Source: Embleya sp040605455
GTDB taxonomy: Bacteria; Actinomycetota; Actinomycetes; Streptomycetales; Streptomycetaceae
Reading direction: 5' to 3'
Length of the DNA stretch: 64,000 nucleotides
NCBI RefSeq assembly: GCF_040605455.1
Contig: NZ_JBEXCV010000010.1
Span: 1-64,000 of the forward strand
Positions 33,956 through 43,231 of this stretch are shown in pieces. Each line of letters starts with the position of its first letter. Position 1 is the stretch's first letter. The translations under genes were made by a program, and so were the position numbers. Under the pieces are notes generated by a model. It saw only the letters and a list, made by a program, of their open reading frames with translations, was not told the origin of the DNA and searched no databases.

Positions 33956-34849
33956 ATGGTTCGTCCCGCCCTCGCCGCCGGTCGTGCGGTCGAGATCCTG
34001 AACTTCTTCGCCGCACACCCGGGCAGCGCGTACACGCTCTCCGAGTTGCACGCCGCGCTCGGCATCAACCTCGCGTCCGCGCTGTCCGTGCTCCAGGCCC
34101 TGGAGGACGCCGGCTACCTGGTACGGCATCCGCGCCGCAAGACCTACGAGCTGGGACCGGCCCTGGTCGCGCTCGGCGACGCGGCGCTCCGCGGCAATCC
34201 GGCGGTGGACCTGGCCCGAACCCATCTGCGCGAGTTGGCCGACGAGTTCGACACCGAGTTGATCGCCAGCGTCGCGGTGGGCGACGAGATCGTCATCCTG
34301 GCCGTGGAGGGCCGGCCGCAGTTGGCCTCCGCCGACGTCCGGGTGGGTCAGCGGTTGCGCATGGTGCCGCCGCTCGGCCAGGTCTTCCACGCGTGGTCCA
34401 CGCCGGCGGAGGTCGACGCCTGGTTGGACAGGCTGGACGAACGGGTGCGCGGCACGGCCCGGATCCTGCTGCCGCCGACGCTGGCGGCCGTCCGCGAACG
34501 CGGCTACTCGATCACCCTGGACAGTCCGACCCGGACCCGGATCGGCGCCACGCTGGAGCGGATGGCCGAACACCCGCGCGAGGCGGCGTCCTTGCGCGAC
34601 CGGTTGGCCGAGTTGGCCGCCGCGCTCGGGGAGGAGGAGTACGAGCTGATCGCGGTCGACCCGGACACCGTCTACGACATCTCGACTCTGGTCGCCCCGG
34701 TCTTCGACGCCGCCGGCCGGGTCTCGGTCGCACTCACCCTGAACGGCCTCCAGGGCGTGACCGGCCGCCGGGTGACGACGCACGGCGAGCGGTTGGCCTC
34801 GGTCGCTCGCCTGGTGACCCGCCGCTCGGGCGGCCGGGCACCGGAGTAG
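33956..34849 (+). CDS. IclR-family transcriptional regulator
   Basis: A 297-residue regulator. Winged HTH at about 1-65 (AAGRAVEILNFFAAHPGSAY, SELHAALGINLASALSVLQAL) and the C-terminal IclR effector domain with VAVGDEIVILAVEG and the STLVAPVFDAAGRV segment. ATG at 33956 has GGAGA about nine bases upstream. It most likely controls the divergent LLM oxidoreductase. Confidence 0.9.
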   Translation: MVRPALAAGRAVEILNFFAAHPGSAYTLSELHAALGINLASALSVLQALEDAGYLVRHPRRKTYELGPALVALGDAALRGNPAVDLARTHLRELADEFDTELIASVAVGDEIVILAVEGRPQLASADVRVGQRLRMVPPLGQVFHAWSTPAEVDAWLDRLDERVRGTARILLPPTLAAVRERGYSITLDSPTRTRIGATLERMAEHPREAASLRDRLAELAAALGEEEYELIAVDPDTVYDISTLVAPVFDAAGRVSVALTLNGLQGVTGRRVTTHGERLASVARLVTRRSGGRAPE

Positions 34850-35215
34850 GCCGGGACCCCGATGCCGGTGGGTGTGGGGCCTTTCGCGAGCGTGCTTCGC
34901 GAGTGGCCCGCCGGGTGCGGTTCCGAGGTGTGTTCCGCCGTTTTCGCCGGTGTGCCCTGGGGCGTGTTCCGCCAGTGTGCCTCGCGGGCGTGTTCCGTCG
35001 ATGTGCCTCGCGGGGTGTGCCTCGCGGGTGTGCCTCGCGAGTATGTTTCGTGAGCGTGTCGGAGCGCTCACCGCGTGAGCACTCGCTCATCGTCGGGCAA
35101 TCCGCGCGTAACACGGGGCGGGTTCCTTAACCCGCGCGTAACACCGAGGTATACGGCAGGAAACCCGGGCTGCGCACCCTGACCTGAGACCCCATCAGGC
35201 CCACGAGGGAGCCGC
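34850..35215. repeat. Noncoding region with degenerate GTGTGCCTCGCGGG repeats
   Basis: 366 bases between the IclR gene and amtB. From about 34890 to 35055 short imperfect units of the form GTGTGCCTCGCGGG or GTGTTCCGCC recur at irregular 12-18 base intervals. From 35104 to 35144 CGCGCGTAACAC occurs twice, 30 bp apart, in the probable amtB promoter. No coding sequence is credible. Confidence 0.6.
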
Positions 35216-36529
35216 ATGACCGTCGCGACCGACGCCCTGAACGCCGGAGACACCGCATGGCTGCTCGTGGCCACCGCGCTCGTGCTGCTGATGACCCCCG
35301 CCCTGGCGATCTTCTACGGCGGCATGGTCCGGGCCAAGAGCGTGCTCAACATGCTGATGATGAGCTTCGTGGCGATCGCGGTGGTGACCGTGGTCTGGAT
35401 CGCCTTCGGCTACAGCCTGGCCTTCGGCGGCGACGTGGGCGGCGGGCTGCTCGGGGATCTCGGCGATGTGTTCATGGCCGGCACCAAGCCCACCGACCTG
35501 CACGGCACGGTGCCCGAGCTGCTGTTCATGGCGTTCCAGTTGACCTTCGCGATCCTGACCGTGGCGCTGATCTCCGGGGCGATCGCCGACCGCACCCGGT
35601 TCAAGGCGTGGGTGCTCTTCTGCGCGGTGTGGGTCGTCTGCGTGTACGCGCCGCTGGCGCACTGGGTGTGGGGGCCGGACGGCTGGATCGCGCACCGGCT
35701 CGGCGCGCTCGACTTCGCGGGCGGTCTGGTGGTCGAGATCAACTGCGGCGCGGCGGGCATGGCGGTGGCACTGGTACTCGGCCCGCGGATCGGCTTCAAG
35801 CGCGATCCGATGCGGCCGCACAACCTGCCGCTCGTGGTGCTCGGCGCGGGCCTGCTGTGGTTCGGCTGGTTCGGCTTCAACGGCGGCTCGGCACTGGGTG
35901 CGAACGGTCTGGCCGCCCAGGCGCTGGTGAATACGCAGGCGGCCGGGTGTACCGCGCTGATCGGCTGGCTCGCGGTGGAGAAGCGCCGGGACGGGCACGC
36001 CACCACGCTCGGCGCGGCCTCCGGTGCGGTCGCAGGCCTGGTCGCGATCACCCCGGCCTGCGGCGTGGTGGACCTGCCCGGCGCGCTGGTGATCGGCCTG
36101 GTGGCGGGTGTCCTGTGCAGCTTCGCGGTGGGCTGGAAGCACCGCTTCGGCTACGACGACTCGCTCGACGTGGTCGGTGTGCACTACGTCGGCGGCGTGG
36201 TCGGCACGCTGCTGATCGGCCTGTTCGCGGCGAAGGACGTCACCGGTGGTCCGGAGGGTCTGCTGCACGGCGGTGGACTCGCGCCGGTCGGCAAACAATT
36301 GGTGGCGATCGTGGTGGTGTCCGCGTTCTCCTTCGGCGTTACGTACACGATCGCCAAGCTGATCGACCGCACCATCGGCTTCCGCGCCCACGCCGACCAC
36401 GAGCAACTGGGCCTGGACCTGGCGGTACACGCGGAAACGGCCTACGACCTCACCGCCTTCGCCGGCACGAAGCGCGCAGCCGGCCCTCGCCCCGCCCCGA
36501 AACCGACCGACGACCTGGACCTGGGCTGA
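35216..36529 (+). CDS. amtB: Ammonium transporter
   Basis: A 437-residue AmtB/MEP/Rh protein with eleven membrane helices. FYGGMVRAKSVLNMLMM and HWVWGPDGWIAHRLGALDFA match the family. The gas-pore histidines are expected in the NMLMM-following and VGVHYVGG helices. It imports ammonium under nitrogen limitation. In Streptomyces amtB is usually followed by glnK and glnD. Here neither follows, and the next gene is on the opposite strand, so this may be a second, uncoupled amt copy. Confidence 0.93.
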   Translation: MTVATDALNAGDTAWLLVATALVLLMTPALAIFYGGMVRAKSVLNMLMMSFVAIAVVTVVWIAFGYSLAFGGDVGGGLLGDLGDVFMAGTKPTDLHGTVPELLFMAFQLTFAILTVALISGAIADRTRFKAWVLFCAVWVVCVYAPLAHWVWGPDGWIAHRLGALDFAGGLVVEINCGAAGMAVALVLGPRIGFKRDPMRPHNLPLVVLGAGLLWFGWFGFNGGSALGANGLAAQALVNTQAAGCTALIGWLAVEKRRDGHATTLGAASGAVAGLVAITPACGVVDLPGALVIGLVAGVLCSFAVGWKHRFGYDDSLDVVGVHYVGGVVGTLLIGLFAAKDVTGGPEGLLHGGGLAPVGKQLVAIVVVSAFSFGVTYTIAKLIDRTIGFRAHADHEQLGLDLAVHAETAYDLTAFAGTKRAAGPRPAPKPTDDLDLG

Positions 36530-36738
36530 CCCGCTCTCTCCGACAGCGTTTCACCCGTGCGAGTGGAGATCGCTCCGAGCCCCCGGCCGCCCGAGGACGA
36601 AGTGCCATATGCCTGAGAGTGAAAGGGCGGTTTCAGAGGCGCTGAAAGATGGGTCGGGTGTTCTATGAAACAGCGCGGCCAACGCATCGGCCAGGTCGTC
36701 TGAGCGTGGTCCGACCATCGACCAAGGGGCCGAGCACG

Positions 36739-37119
36739 TCAGCGGGAGTTGCGCGCCAGGATCGCCGCGGTGGCCAAGGCAGCGATCGCCGCGCCCGCCG
36801 GGAGGGCTGCCCGGCGGGCGAGCTTTCGGGTGTTGTGGTGATCGAAGACGCCGCCGCTGGACTGGATCGAGAAGGCGGACCACACCGACTGCGCCGAGAA
36901 CGCCGACGCCACTCCCAGATAGGAGCCGATCGACGCGGCGGAGAGCGCCGAGCCGATCGAGCCGACGGAGAGCGCGGAGCCGACCGACCCGACCGAGAGC
37001 ACCGAACCCACTGATCCGATCGAGAGCACCGAACCCTCGGAGCCGATCGACAACACCGAGTTGTGCGAGCGCCAGGACAGGATCGAACCGTGCGCGTCGA
37101 CAGCCGCCTTCTTCGTCAT
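36739..37119 (-). CDS. Nonapeptide-repeat protein with C-terminal membrane segment
   Basis: A 126-residue protein. Residues about 18-90 are eight tandem nine-residue units of the form GSxLSxGSx (GSVLSIGSE, GSVLSIGSV, GSALSVGSI), decaying toward the C terminus. Alternating Ser/Gly and hydrophobic residues are compatible with a beta-solenoid or amyloid-like stack. A basic stretch (TRKLARR) and an Ala-rich hydrophobic helix near the C terminus suggest tail anchoring. No known domain. ATG at 37119; it is transcribed toward amtB and starts 34 bases upstream of the helicase 3' end. Confidence 0.65.
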   Translation of the reverse strand: MTKKAAVDAHGSILSWRSHNSVLSIGSEGSVLSIGSVGSVLSVGSVGSALSVGSIGSALSAASIGSYLGVASAFSAQSVWSAFSIQSSGGVFDHHNTRKLARRAALPAGAAIAALATAAILARNSR

Positions 37120-37153
37120 GGGCCCAGTCTGCCCGAACGCCGATGGCGCGGGT

Positions 37154-39667
37154 TCACATCCGGTCGACCGCGACCACCCGCAGCACCGCGCGTCCGGTCT
37201 CGTCCGACTCGGTCAGGTCCACCTCCGCGGTGATCCCCCAGTCGTGGTCCCGCGCCGGGTCGTCGAACACCTGACGCACCCGCCACGCCGAGTCCTCCTT
37301 GGTGATCTGCATGAGCTTGGGGCCGCGCGCGTCGGGGCCGGTGCCGATCGAGTCGTGCTCGTCCCAGTAGTCCTCCAGCGCGTCCTGCCAGCGCTCCGCA
37401 TCCCAGTTGCCGTCGCCCTCCTGCTCGGACAGCTCGCCGAGCTGGAAGTAGCGGCGCAGCGCCGCGAGTTCCACGCGGCGGAAGAGCGCGTTGCGCACCA
37501 GCACCCGAAACGCCCGCTCGTTCGCGGTGACCGGGGCGGTGCGGCCCTCGATGTCGTCGAGTTCCTCCTGCGTCGCGTCCGGATTGGCCAGCTTCTCCCA
37601 CTCGTCGAGCAGGCTGGAGTCGACCTGGCGGACCAACTCGCCCAGCCACGCGATCAGATCGTGCAGGTCCTCGTTCTTCGCGTCGTCCGGCACGGTCTGG
37701 TTGAGCGCCTTGTAGGCGCTCGCCAGGTAGCGCAACACGATGCCCTCGGTGCGCGCGAGTTCGTACCAGCCGACGTAGTCGCCGAAGGTCATCGCCCGCT
37801 CGTACATGTCCCGCACGATCGACTTGGGCGACAGCGGGTGGTCACCGACCCACGGGTGGCTGCGCATGTAGATCGCGTAGGCGTGTTCGAGCAACTCCTC
37901 CAGCGGGCGCGGGTATTGGATGTCGGCGAGCCGCTCCATCCGCTCCTCGTACTCGATCCCGTCCGCCTTCATCTGCCCGACCGCCTCGCCCTTGGCCTTG
38001 TTCAGCTGCGCGGCGAGGATCTGGCGCGGGTCGTCGAGCGTGGCCTCGACCACCGAGAGCACGTCCAACGCGTAGGTCGGCGCCTCCGGGTCGAGCAGGT
38101 CGAACGCGGCCAGCGCAAACGTGGACAGCGGCTGGTTGAGCGCGAAGTCGGCCTGGAGGTCCACGGTGAGTCGGACGATGCGGCCCTCCTCGTCCGCCTC
38201 GGCGAGCTTCTCCACCACGCCACCGTCCAGGAGCGAGCGGTAGATCGCGATCGCCTGCCGGATGTGTCGCAGCTGCTGGGCGCGCGGTTCGTCGTTGTCG
38301 GTGAGCAGGTGCCGCATCGCCTCGAAGGCGTTGCCGGGCCGGTTGATCACCGCGAGCAGCATCGCGTGGGTGACCCGGAAGCGGGACGCCAGCGGCTCCG
38401 GCTCGGCCTCCTGGAGCTTGGTGTAGGTCTCGTCGTTCCAGCCGACGAAGCCCTCCGGGGCCTTCTTGCGGACCACCTTGCGACGCTTCTTCGGGTCGTC
38501 GCCGGCCTTGGCGAGCGCCTTGATGTTCTCGATCTCGTACTCGGGAGCCTGCGCGACCACGTTCCCCACGGTGTCGAAACCGGCCCGCCCGGCGCGGCCG
38601 GCGATCTGGTGGAACTCGCGCGCCCGCAGCCGGCGCACCCGCTGGCCGTCGTACTTCGACAGCGCGGTGAACAACACGGTGCGGATCGGCACGTTGACCC
38701 CGACGCCCAGCGTGTCGGTACCGCAGATCACCTTGAGCAGTCCGGCCTGGGCCAGCCGCTCGACCAGCCGGCGGTACTTGGGCAGCATGCCCGCGTGGTG
38801 CACGCCGATCCCGTGCCGTACCCAGCGCGAGAGCTGGCGGCCGAACTTGGTGGTGAACCGGAAACCGCCGATCACCGACGCGATCCGGTCCTTCTCCTCG
38901 CGCGTGCACATGTTGATGCTCATCAGCGACTGGGCCCGCTCGACCGCCGACGCCTGGGTGAAGTGCACGATGTAGATCGGCGCCTCACGCGTGGTCAGCA
39001 GCTCCTCGATGGTCTCGTGCAGCGGGGTGACCCGGTAGGAGAAGTACAGCGGGACCGGACGCGTGGCCGACTTGACGATCGCGGTGGACCGGCCGGTGCG
39101 CCGCTTCAGGTCGCCGTGGAAGCGGTCCATGTCACCGAGCGTCGCGGACATCAGCAGGAACTGCGCCTTCGGCAGCTCGATCAGCGGAATCTGCCAGGCC
39201 CAGCCCCGGTCCGGGTCGCCGTAGTAGTGGAACTCGTCCATCACCACGAAGCCGACGTCCGCGTCCGCGCCGTCGCGCAGCGCGATGTTGGCCAGCACCT
39301 CGGCGGTACAGCAGATGATCGGCGCGGTCGCGTTGACCGAGGCATCGCCGGTCATCATGCCGACGTTCTCGGTGCCGAACTGGGCGACCAGGTCGAAGAA
39401 CTTCTCCGAGACCAGCGCCTTGATCGGCGCGGTGTAGAAGCTGCGCTCCTTGCGCGCCATCGCGGCGAAGTGGCCGCCGGCGGCGACCAGGCTCTTCCCC
39501 GAGCCGGTCGGCGTATTCAGGATGACGTTGTTGCCCGAGACCAGCTCGATCAGCGCCTCTTCCTGCGCGGGATACAGGGTGAGGCCGCGCTCCTCCGCGT
39601 ACGACGCGAAGGCTTCGTACAGGGCGTCGGGGTCGGCCTCGGCGGGGAGCAGATCGATGAGAGTCAC
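37154..39667 (-). CDS. DEAD/DEAH-box helicase with DUF3516 C terminus
   Basis: An 837-residue superfamily 2 helicase of the Ski2/Mtr4-like branch. Walker A TPTGSGKS, box II DEFH in VVMDEFHYYGD, motif III LMSATLGDMD, and motif VI FHQIAGRAGRAGFD are all present. The C-terminal 400 residues are DUF3516, found mainly in actinobacteria. It probably unwinds structured RNA in the cytoplasm, though no substrate is established. GTG at 39667 matches the family start (TLIDLLPAEADPDALYEAF). Confidence 0.9.
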   Translation of the reverse strand: MTLIDLLPAEADPDALYEAFASYAEERGLTLYPAQEEALIELVSGNNVILNTPTGSGKSLVAAGGHFAAMARKERSFYTAPIKALVSEKFFDLVAQFGTENVGMMTGDASVNATAPIICCTAEVLANIALRDGADADVGFVVMDEFHYYGDPDRGWAWQIPLIELPKAQFLLMSATLGDMDRFHGDLKRRTGRSTAIVKSATRPVPLYFSYRVTPLHETIEELLTTREAPIYIVHFTQASAVERAQSLMSINMCTREEKDRIASVIGGFRFTTKFGRQLSRWVRHGIGVHHAGMLPKYRRLVERLAQAGLLKVICGTDTLGVGVNVPIRTVLFTALSKYDGQRVRRLRAREFHQIAGRAGRAGFDTVGNVVAQAPEYEIENIKALAKAGDDPKKRRKVVRKKAPEGFVGWNDETYTKLQEAEPEPLASRFRVTHAMLLAVINRPGNAFEAMRHLLTDNDEPRAQQLRHIRQAIAIYRSLLDGGVVEKLAEADEEGRIVRLTVDLQADFALNQPLSTFALAAFDLLDPEAPTYALDVLSVVEATLDDPRQILAAQLNKAKGEAVGQMKADGIEYEERMERLADIQYPRPLEELLEHAYAIYMRSHPWVGDHPLSPKSIVRDMYERAMTFGDYVGWYELARTEGIVLRYLASAYKALNQTVPDDAKNEDLHDLIAWLGELVRQVDSSLLDEWEKLANPDATQEELDDIEGRTAPVTANERAFRVLVRNALFRRVELAALRRYFQLGELSEQEGDGNWDAERWQDALEDYWDEHDSIGTGPDARGPKLMQITKEDSAWRVRQVFDDPARDHDWGITAEVDLTESDETGRAVLRVVAVDRM

Positions 39668-39823
39668 CCGTCTATCCTGCCTGCTCGCGAGCGTCCGCCC
39701 GGACGCAACCCGGATTCCGCCGGTACGCGCACGTCCCCTACGCCGCGGACGGAGCACTTCCGGTGACGCGTGTCACATCCGTAGAGTCACCGTGATCATT
39801 TGTCACCGGGACCAGGGGTGCGC

Positions 39824-40261
39824 GTGAGGCCGGTACGACGAGCGGGTCGGATGGGCCTCGTGGTTCTCACGGGTCTGGCGTTGACCGGGACCCTCCTCGG
39901 GTGCACAGCGAGCACCTCGCAGCCCTCGTTGACCGCGGTCGCACCGCCGCACAACCCGGAAGCGGACCCCGACGGACTCAGCTGGACGGTCCGCCTGGGG
40001 GGCCGGATCCACCCGCAGCGCACATACCGCCTGGTCATCTCGACCGACCCCCTCGCGGTCGACACCGTGACCGACGGCGGTGTGGACCCGAACGTATGGG
40101 ACAGCGGCGTGGTGCACTCCACCGAGCACACCGGCCTCCGCCCATCCGGCCTCCGCGTCGAGCGGGGCGTGACCTACTACTGGAGCGTCCAAGTCCAAGA
40201 CGCCCAGGGCCACGACTCCCCCTGGAGCGCCAGAGACCAGTGGACGGTCACTCGACCCTGA
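39824..40261 (+). CDS. Lipoprotein with fibronectin III/Ig-like domain
   Basis: A 145-residue exported protein. Arg-rich start, hydrophobic core and lipobox LLGC (ALTGTLLGCTAS) predict lipid anchoring. The mature part is one beta-sandwich domain with YRLVISTDP, VWDSGVV and YYWSVQVQDAQGHDSPWS, the pattern seen in N-terminal domains of alpha-L-rhamnosidases and FnIII modules. No catalytic domain follows, so it may bind polysaccharide or protein at the cell surface. GTG at 39824 has AGGGG upstream. Confidence 0.72.
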   Translation: MRPVRRAGRMGLVVLTGLALTGTLLGCTASTSQPSLTAVAPPHNPEADPDGLSWTVRLGGRIHPQRTYRLVISTDPLAVDTVTDGGVDPNVWDSGVVHSTEHTGLRPSGLRVERGVTYYWSVQVQDAQGHDSPWSARDQWTVTRP

Positions 40262-40264
40262 GGC

Positions 40265-40515
40265 CACTGAGGACAAGCAGCCCACCGGCCACCCGACAAC
40301 CGCAGCCACCAAACCAGGGCACCCCAATTCCAGCCCGTCCGACGCTTGAGGACCAAGCCGGCCACAGACCACCCGACAACCGCAGCCACCAAACCGGGGC
40401 ACCCCAATTCCAGCCCGTCCGGCGCTTGAGGACAAAAAGACCGCAAGCCACCAACACCCGCAGCCAACGAGCATCGCCAACCAAACCCAGCCCGTCCGGC
40501 GGTTGAGGACCAAGC
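40265..40515. repeat. Array of about 80-bp repeats with core GCCCGTCCGGCGCTTGAGGAC
   Basis: The core ending GAGGAC recurs at 40269, 40348, 40428 and 40505, spacings 79, 80 and 77 bp. The two central units are nearly identical over their whole length; the outer ones are diverged. The core resembles a sequence common between genes in Streptomyces genomes. It sits between convergent genes, and a single related copy lies at 49818-49839. Confidence 0.85.
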
Positions 40516-40548
40516 CGGCCGCAGGCCACCGACAGCCGCCCGCAGGGC

Positions 40549-41748
40549 CTAGCAGACCACCGCGGCCGCCCGCAGCTCCGCCACCCGCTCCGCGTCGAGG
40601 CCGAGTTCGGCGAGGATCGCGTCCGTGTCGGCCCCGAGCGTGGGACCCGGCGCGCCCAGCCGCGCAGGCGTACCGCCGAACAGCGTCGGATGCCGTGGCT
40701 GCCGCAACCGCCCGGCGGTCGGGTGGACGTCGTCCTCCAGCACGCCGACGGCGGCGATGTGCGGGTCGCCGGCGAGGTCACCGGGCCCGAGCACGACCCC
40801 GCACGGCACGTTCTCCGCCTCCAGGCGGGCGATGCCCTCGGCGACGGTGAGCCTGGTCGCGGCCTCGTGGCAACGGGTCACCAGCACATGGCCGACCTCG
40901 CGGTTGCGCCGCCGCTCGGCGATCGTGGCCACCCGAGGGTCGTCGTACCCGTCGACGCCGAACGCACGGCACATGCCCGCGAAGTCCGCGTCCGAGGTGG
41001 GCGTGGCGATACCCCAGCCGTCCAGGAACGCGTACGGGCGCACGTCCGCGACGAAGCTGCCGGGTTGGCTGCCGTCGCCGTCGCGCAGCACGTCGTTGCC
41101 GGCCGAGTCGACCCACATGAACGAGATCACCGCATCCAGCATGGACAGTTCGAGGTGCTGGCCGCCGCGCCCGCGTTCGCGTGCGTACAGGGCCGCGGTG
41201 ATCGCCTGCGCGGCGGTGATCGCGGTGACCTTGTCGGCGAGAGCCTGGTTGGAGAACCTCGGGCGGCCGGTCTCCGGGTCCTTCTGGTTCTCGGCGACCC
41301 CGCCGTACGCCTGGATCACCGTGTCGTAGGCGCCCTTGCCGGCATACGGCCCGTGCGCGCCGAAACCTGAGATCGAGCAGTAGACGAGGTCGTCCCGACG
41401 CACGTCGGCGTAGCCGAGGCCGAGCCGTTCGGCCACGCCGGGCCGCCAGTTCTGCACCACCACGTCGGCCCGCGCGATCAGTGTGCGCACCAGGTCACGG
41501 CCCCGGTCGGTGCGCAGGTCCACCCCGACACAGCGCTTGCCGCGGTTGCACATCTGGTAGAGCGCGCTGATGCCTCCGGTGGCGGTGCCGATCCAGCGGG
41601 AGATGTCGCCGATCCCGGGGCGCTCGACCTTGATCACATCGGCGCCCTGATCGGCGAGCAGGGTCACCGCGTACGGACCGGTCGCGGCCGTGGACAGGTC
41701 CACTACGCGCACGCCGGCAAGGGGTCCGTCGATCGGAACACGTTCCAT
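40549..41748 (-). CDS. CaiB/BaiF family CoA-transferase
   Basis: A 399-residue class III CoA-transferase. GVRVVDLSTAATGPYAVTLLADQGADVIKVE style opening (about residues 10-45), CVGVDLRTDRGRDLVRTLI and ISGFGAHGPYAGKGAYDTVI (the latter contains the catalytic Asp) match the family. It moves CoA between carboxylic acids and is soluble. ATG at 41748 has GGGGGAG eight bases upstream. Divergent from the DUF7064/7065-like gene. Substrate unknown. Confidence 0.9.
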   Translation of the reverse strand: MERVPIDGPLAGVRVVDLSTAATGPYAVTLLADQGADVIKVERPGIGDISRWIGTATGGISALYQMCNRGKRCVGVDLRTDRGRDLVRTLIARADVVVQNWRPGVAERLGLGYADVRRDDLVYCSISGFGAHGPYAGKGAYDTVIQAYGGVAENQKDPETGRPRFSNQALADKVTAITAAQAITAALYARERGRGGQHLELSMLDAVISFMWVDSAGNDVLRDGDGSQPGSFVADVRPYAFLDGWGIATPTSDADFAGMCRAFGVDGYDDPRVATIAERRRNREVGHVLVTRCHEAATRLTVAEGIARLEAENVPCGVVLGPGDLAGDPHIAAVGVLEDDVHPTAGRLRQPRHPTLFGGTPARLGAPGPTLGADTDAILAELGLDAERVAELRAAAVVC

Positions 41749-41922
41749 GCTGCCGCTCCCCCTCCGGTGTCGCTCGCGCGACGGCACTCGATGGCTCGGA
41801 TGCCCGGACGACGAAAACAGGTTCTCTGTCACAGGTCAAGGCTCTGGTCTGTTGGCGTGGGCCGGCGGAGAATCCGGCAGCGTCCCGGTGCTCGGGATTC
41901 GACGCTGATCGACGGAGGATTC

Positions 41923-43080
41923 GTGACCAACCCGATCGGGCCGCTCACCGCGGCCGACGAAGGCTTTCATCACCAGGTCGCCGAGACGTTCGCGACGGTG
42001 GCCACCACCGACCCGTCGTGGACCGAGAAGGTCTGCGCGATGGCCGCGGCCCGGGACGGCAGCCTGCAACTGGGCTTCGGGCTGGGCAAGTACACGAACC
42101 GCAACGTGATGGACGGCTACGCGGGCGTCTCGCGCGGCGTCGAACAGCTCACGGTGCGCGCCTCGCGCCGGTTGTCGCCCGAACCGCACACCACGACGGT
42201 GGGGCCGATCCGCTACGAGGTGGTCGAGCCGCTCAGGGTGGTGCGCTTCGTGCTGGAGGCGAACGAGGCCCAGCCGATCGCCTTCGACTGGACCTTCGAG
42301 GCGGTCGTCCCGGCGGTCTCCGAGGACCGCACGCACAACCGGCGCGCCTATCGCACCACCGCCGATCTGGTGCGCTATCACCAGACCGGGGTGGCGTCCG
42401 GCTGGGTCGAAGTGGACGGCGAGCGCTCCGAGATCACCCCCGACACGTGGGTGTCCACGCGGGACCACTCGTGGGGCACCCGCTACGACGTGGGCGCGCC
42501 GGCGGTCGACCTGGAGCCGGCCGGCATGCCCGCGTCGATGTCGTTCCGGATGATCTGGGCGCCCATTCTGATGGAGCGCGAGGACGGCAGCCGGTATGCG
42601 CTGTTCCTGCACTACCAGATCACCAGTGGGCCCGGCTTCACGCAGAAGCGGGTGATGGGCGGGGTCGAGCACCCCGACGGGCGGGTGGACGAATGGGCCG
42701 ACCTGGTACCGGACTTGAGCTACGACCCGGTCAACCGGCGATTGCGCGGCGGGAAGTTGCACGCCACGATGGCGGACGGTTCGACCCGGCCGCTGGAACT
42801 GGAGGTGGTCTCGGCGACCGGCTTCCACCTCGGCGCGGGCCTGTACTTCGGCCTGGACGGCCGACACCACGGCGAGTGGCGCGGCGACCTGCACGTGGAG
42901 GGCGAGCGGATCGCGGACTGCTCGACCCCCGAACAGGCCCGACGGCTGCACCAGATCCGGGACACGGTGGTCCGGGTGACCGACCCGGTCGGCGGCGGGG
43001 TCGGCTGGGGCAACTGCCAGCCGATCGTCACGGGCGCGGACCCGGCGCTGGGGCTCACGGCGGAGTCCTCGTTCATGTAG
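41923..43080 (+). CDS. DUF7064/7065-like protein (second paralogue)
   Basis: A 385-residue soluble protein with STRDHSWGTRYDVG in the middle and RYALFLHYQITSGPGF after it. The RD-x-SWG-x-R core is shared with the protein at 22981-23931, and general length and beta-rich pattern agree with the lipocalin-type CrtC/AttH relatives. GTG has GGAGG four bases upstream. It may form a transcription unit with the StyA-like flavoprotein 152 bases downstream. Reaction unknown. Confidence 0.65.
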   Translation: MTNPIGPLTAADEGFHHQVAETFATVATTDPSWTEKVCAMAAARDGSLQLGFGLGKYTNRNVMDGYAGVSRGVEQLTVRASRRLSPEPHTTTVGPIRYEVVEPLRVVRFVLEANEAQPIAFDWTFEAVVPAVSEDRTHNRRAYRTTADLVRYHQTGVASGWVEVDGERSEITPDTWVSTRDHSWGTRYDVGAPAVDLEPAGMPASMSFRMIWAPILMEREDGSRYALFLHYQITSGPGFTQKRVMGGVEHPDGRVDEWADLVPDLSYDPVNRRLRGGKLHATMADGSTRPLELEVVSATGFHLGAGLYFGLDGRHHGEWRGDLHVEGERIADCSTPEQARRLHQIRDTVVRVTDPVGGGVGWGNCQPIVTGADPALGLTAESSFM

Positions 43081-43231
43081 GACATGTGCGGCGGCCATTG
43101 CGGTCTCGGGGTGTGCGGTTTCGGCTGTTCGGTGTCGGGTCGTGCGGTTCTTTCTCGGTCGGTACTCCGCTGAACACGCAGCGCGAGCCATACGATGCTG
43201 TCGACCTTGATCAGGGGAAGGGACGTCAGCC

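Noticed and set aside
32716..35130. Plus-strand 800-codon frame across the LLM and IclR genes
   Set aside because: It reads antisense to the LLM gene and out of frame through the IclR gene, with low-complexity composition.
35104..35144. GlnR box upstream of amtB
   Set aside because: Only the GTAAC half-sites are present; spacing and GAAAC halves do not fit, so it is kept as a repeat and not called a GlnR site.
37061..39766. Plus-strand 900-codon frame opposite the helicase
   Set aside because: Antisense shadow rich in Arg/His/Val. The minus-strand helicase motifs are unambiguous.
40265..40515. CRISPR array
   Set aside because: The 80-bp units are nearly identical throughout with no variable spacers, and no cas genes are present.
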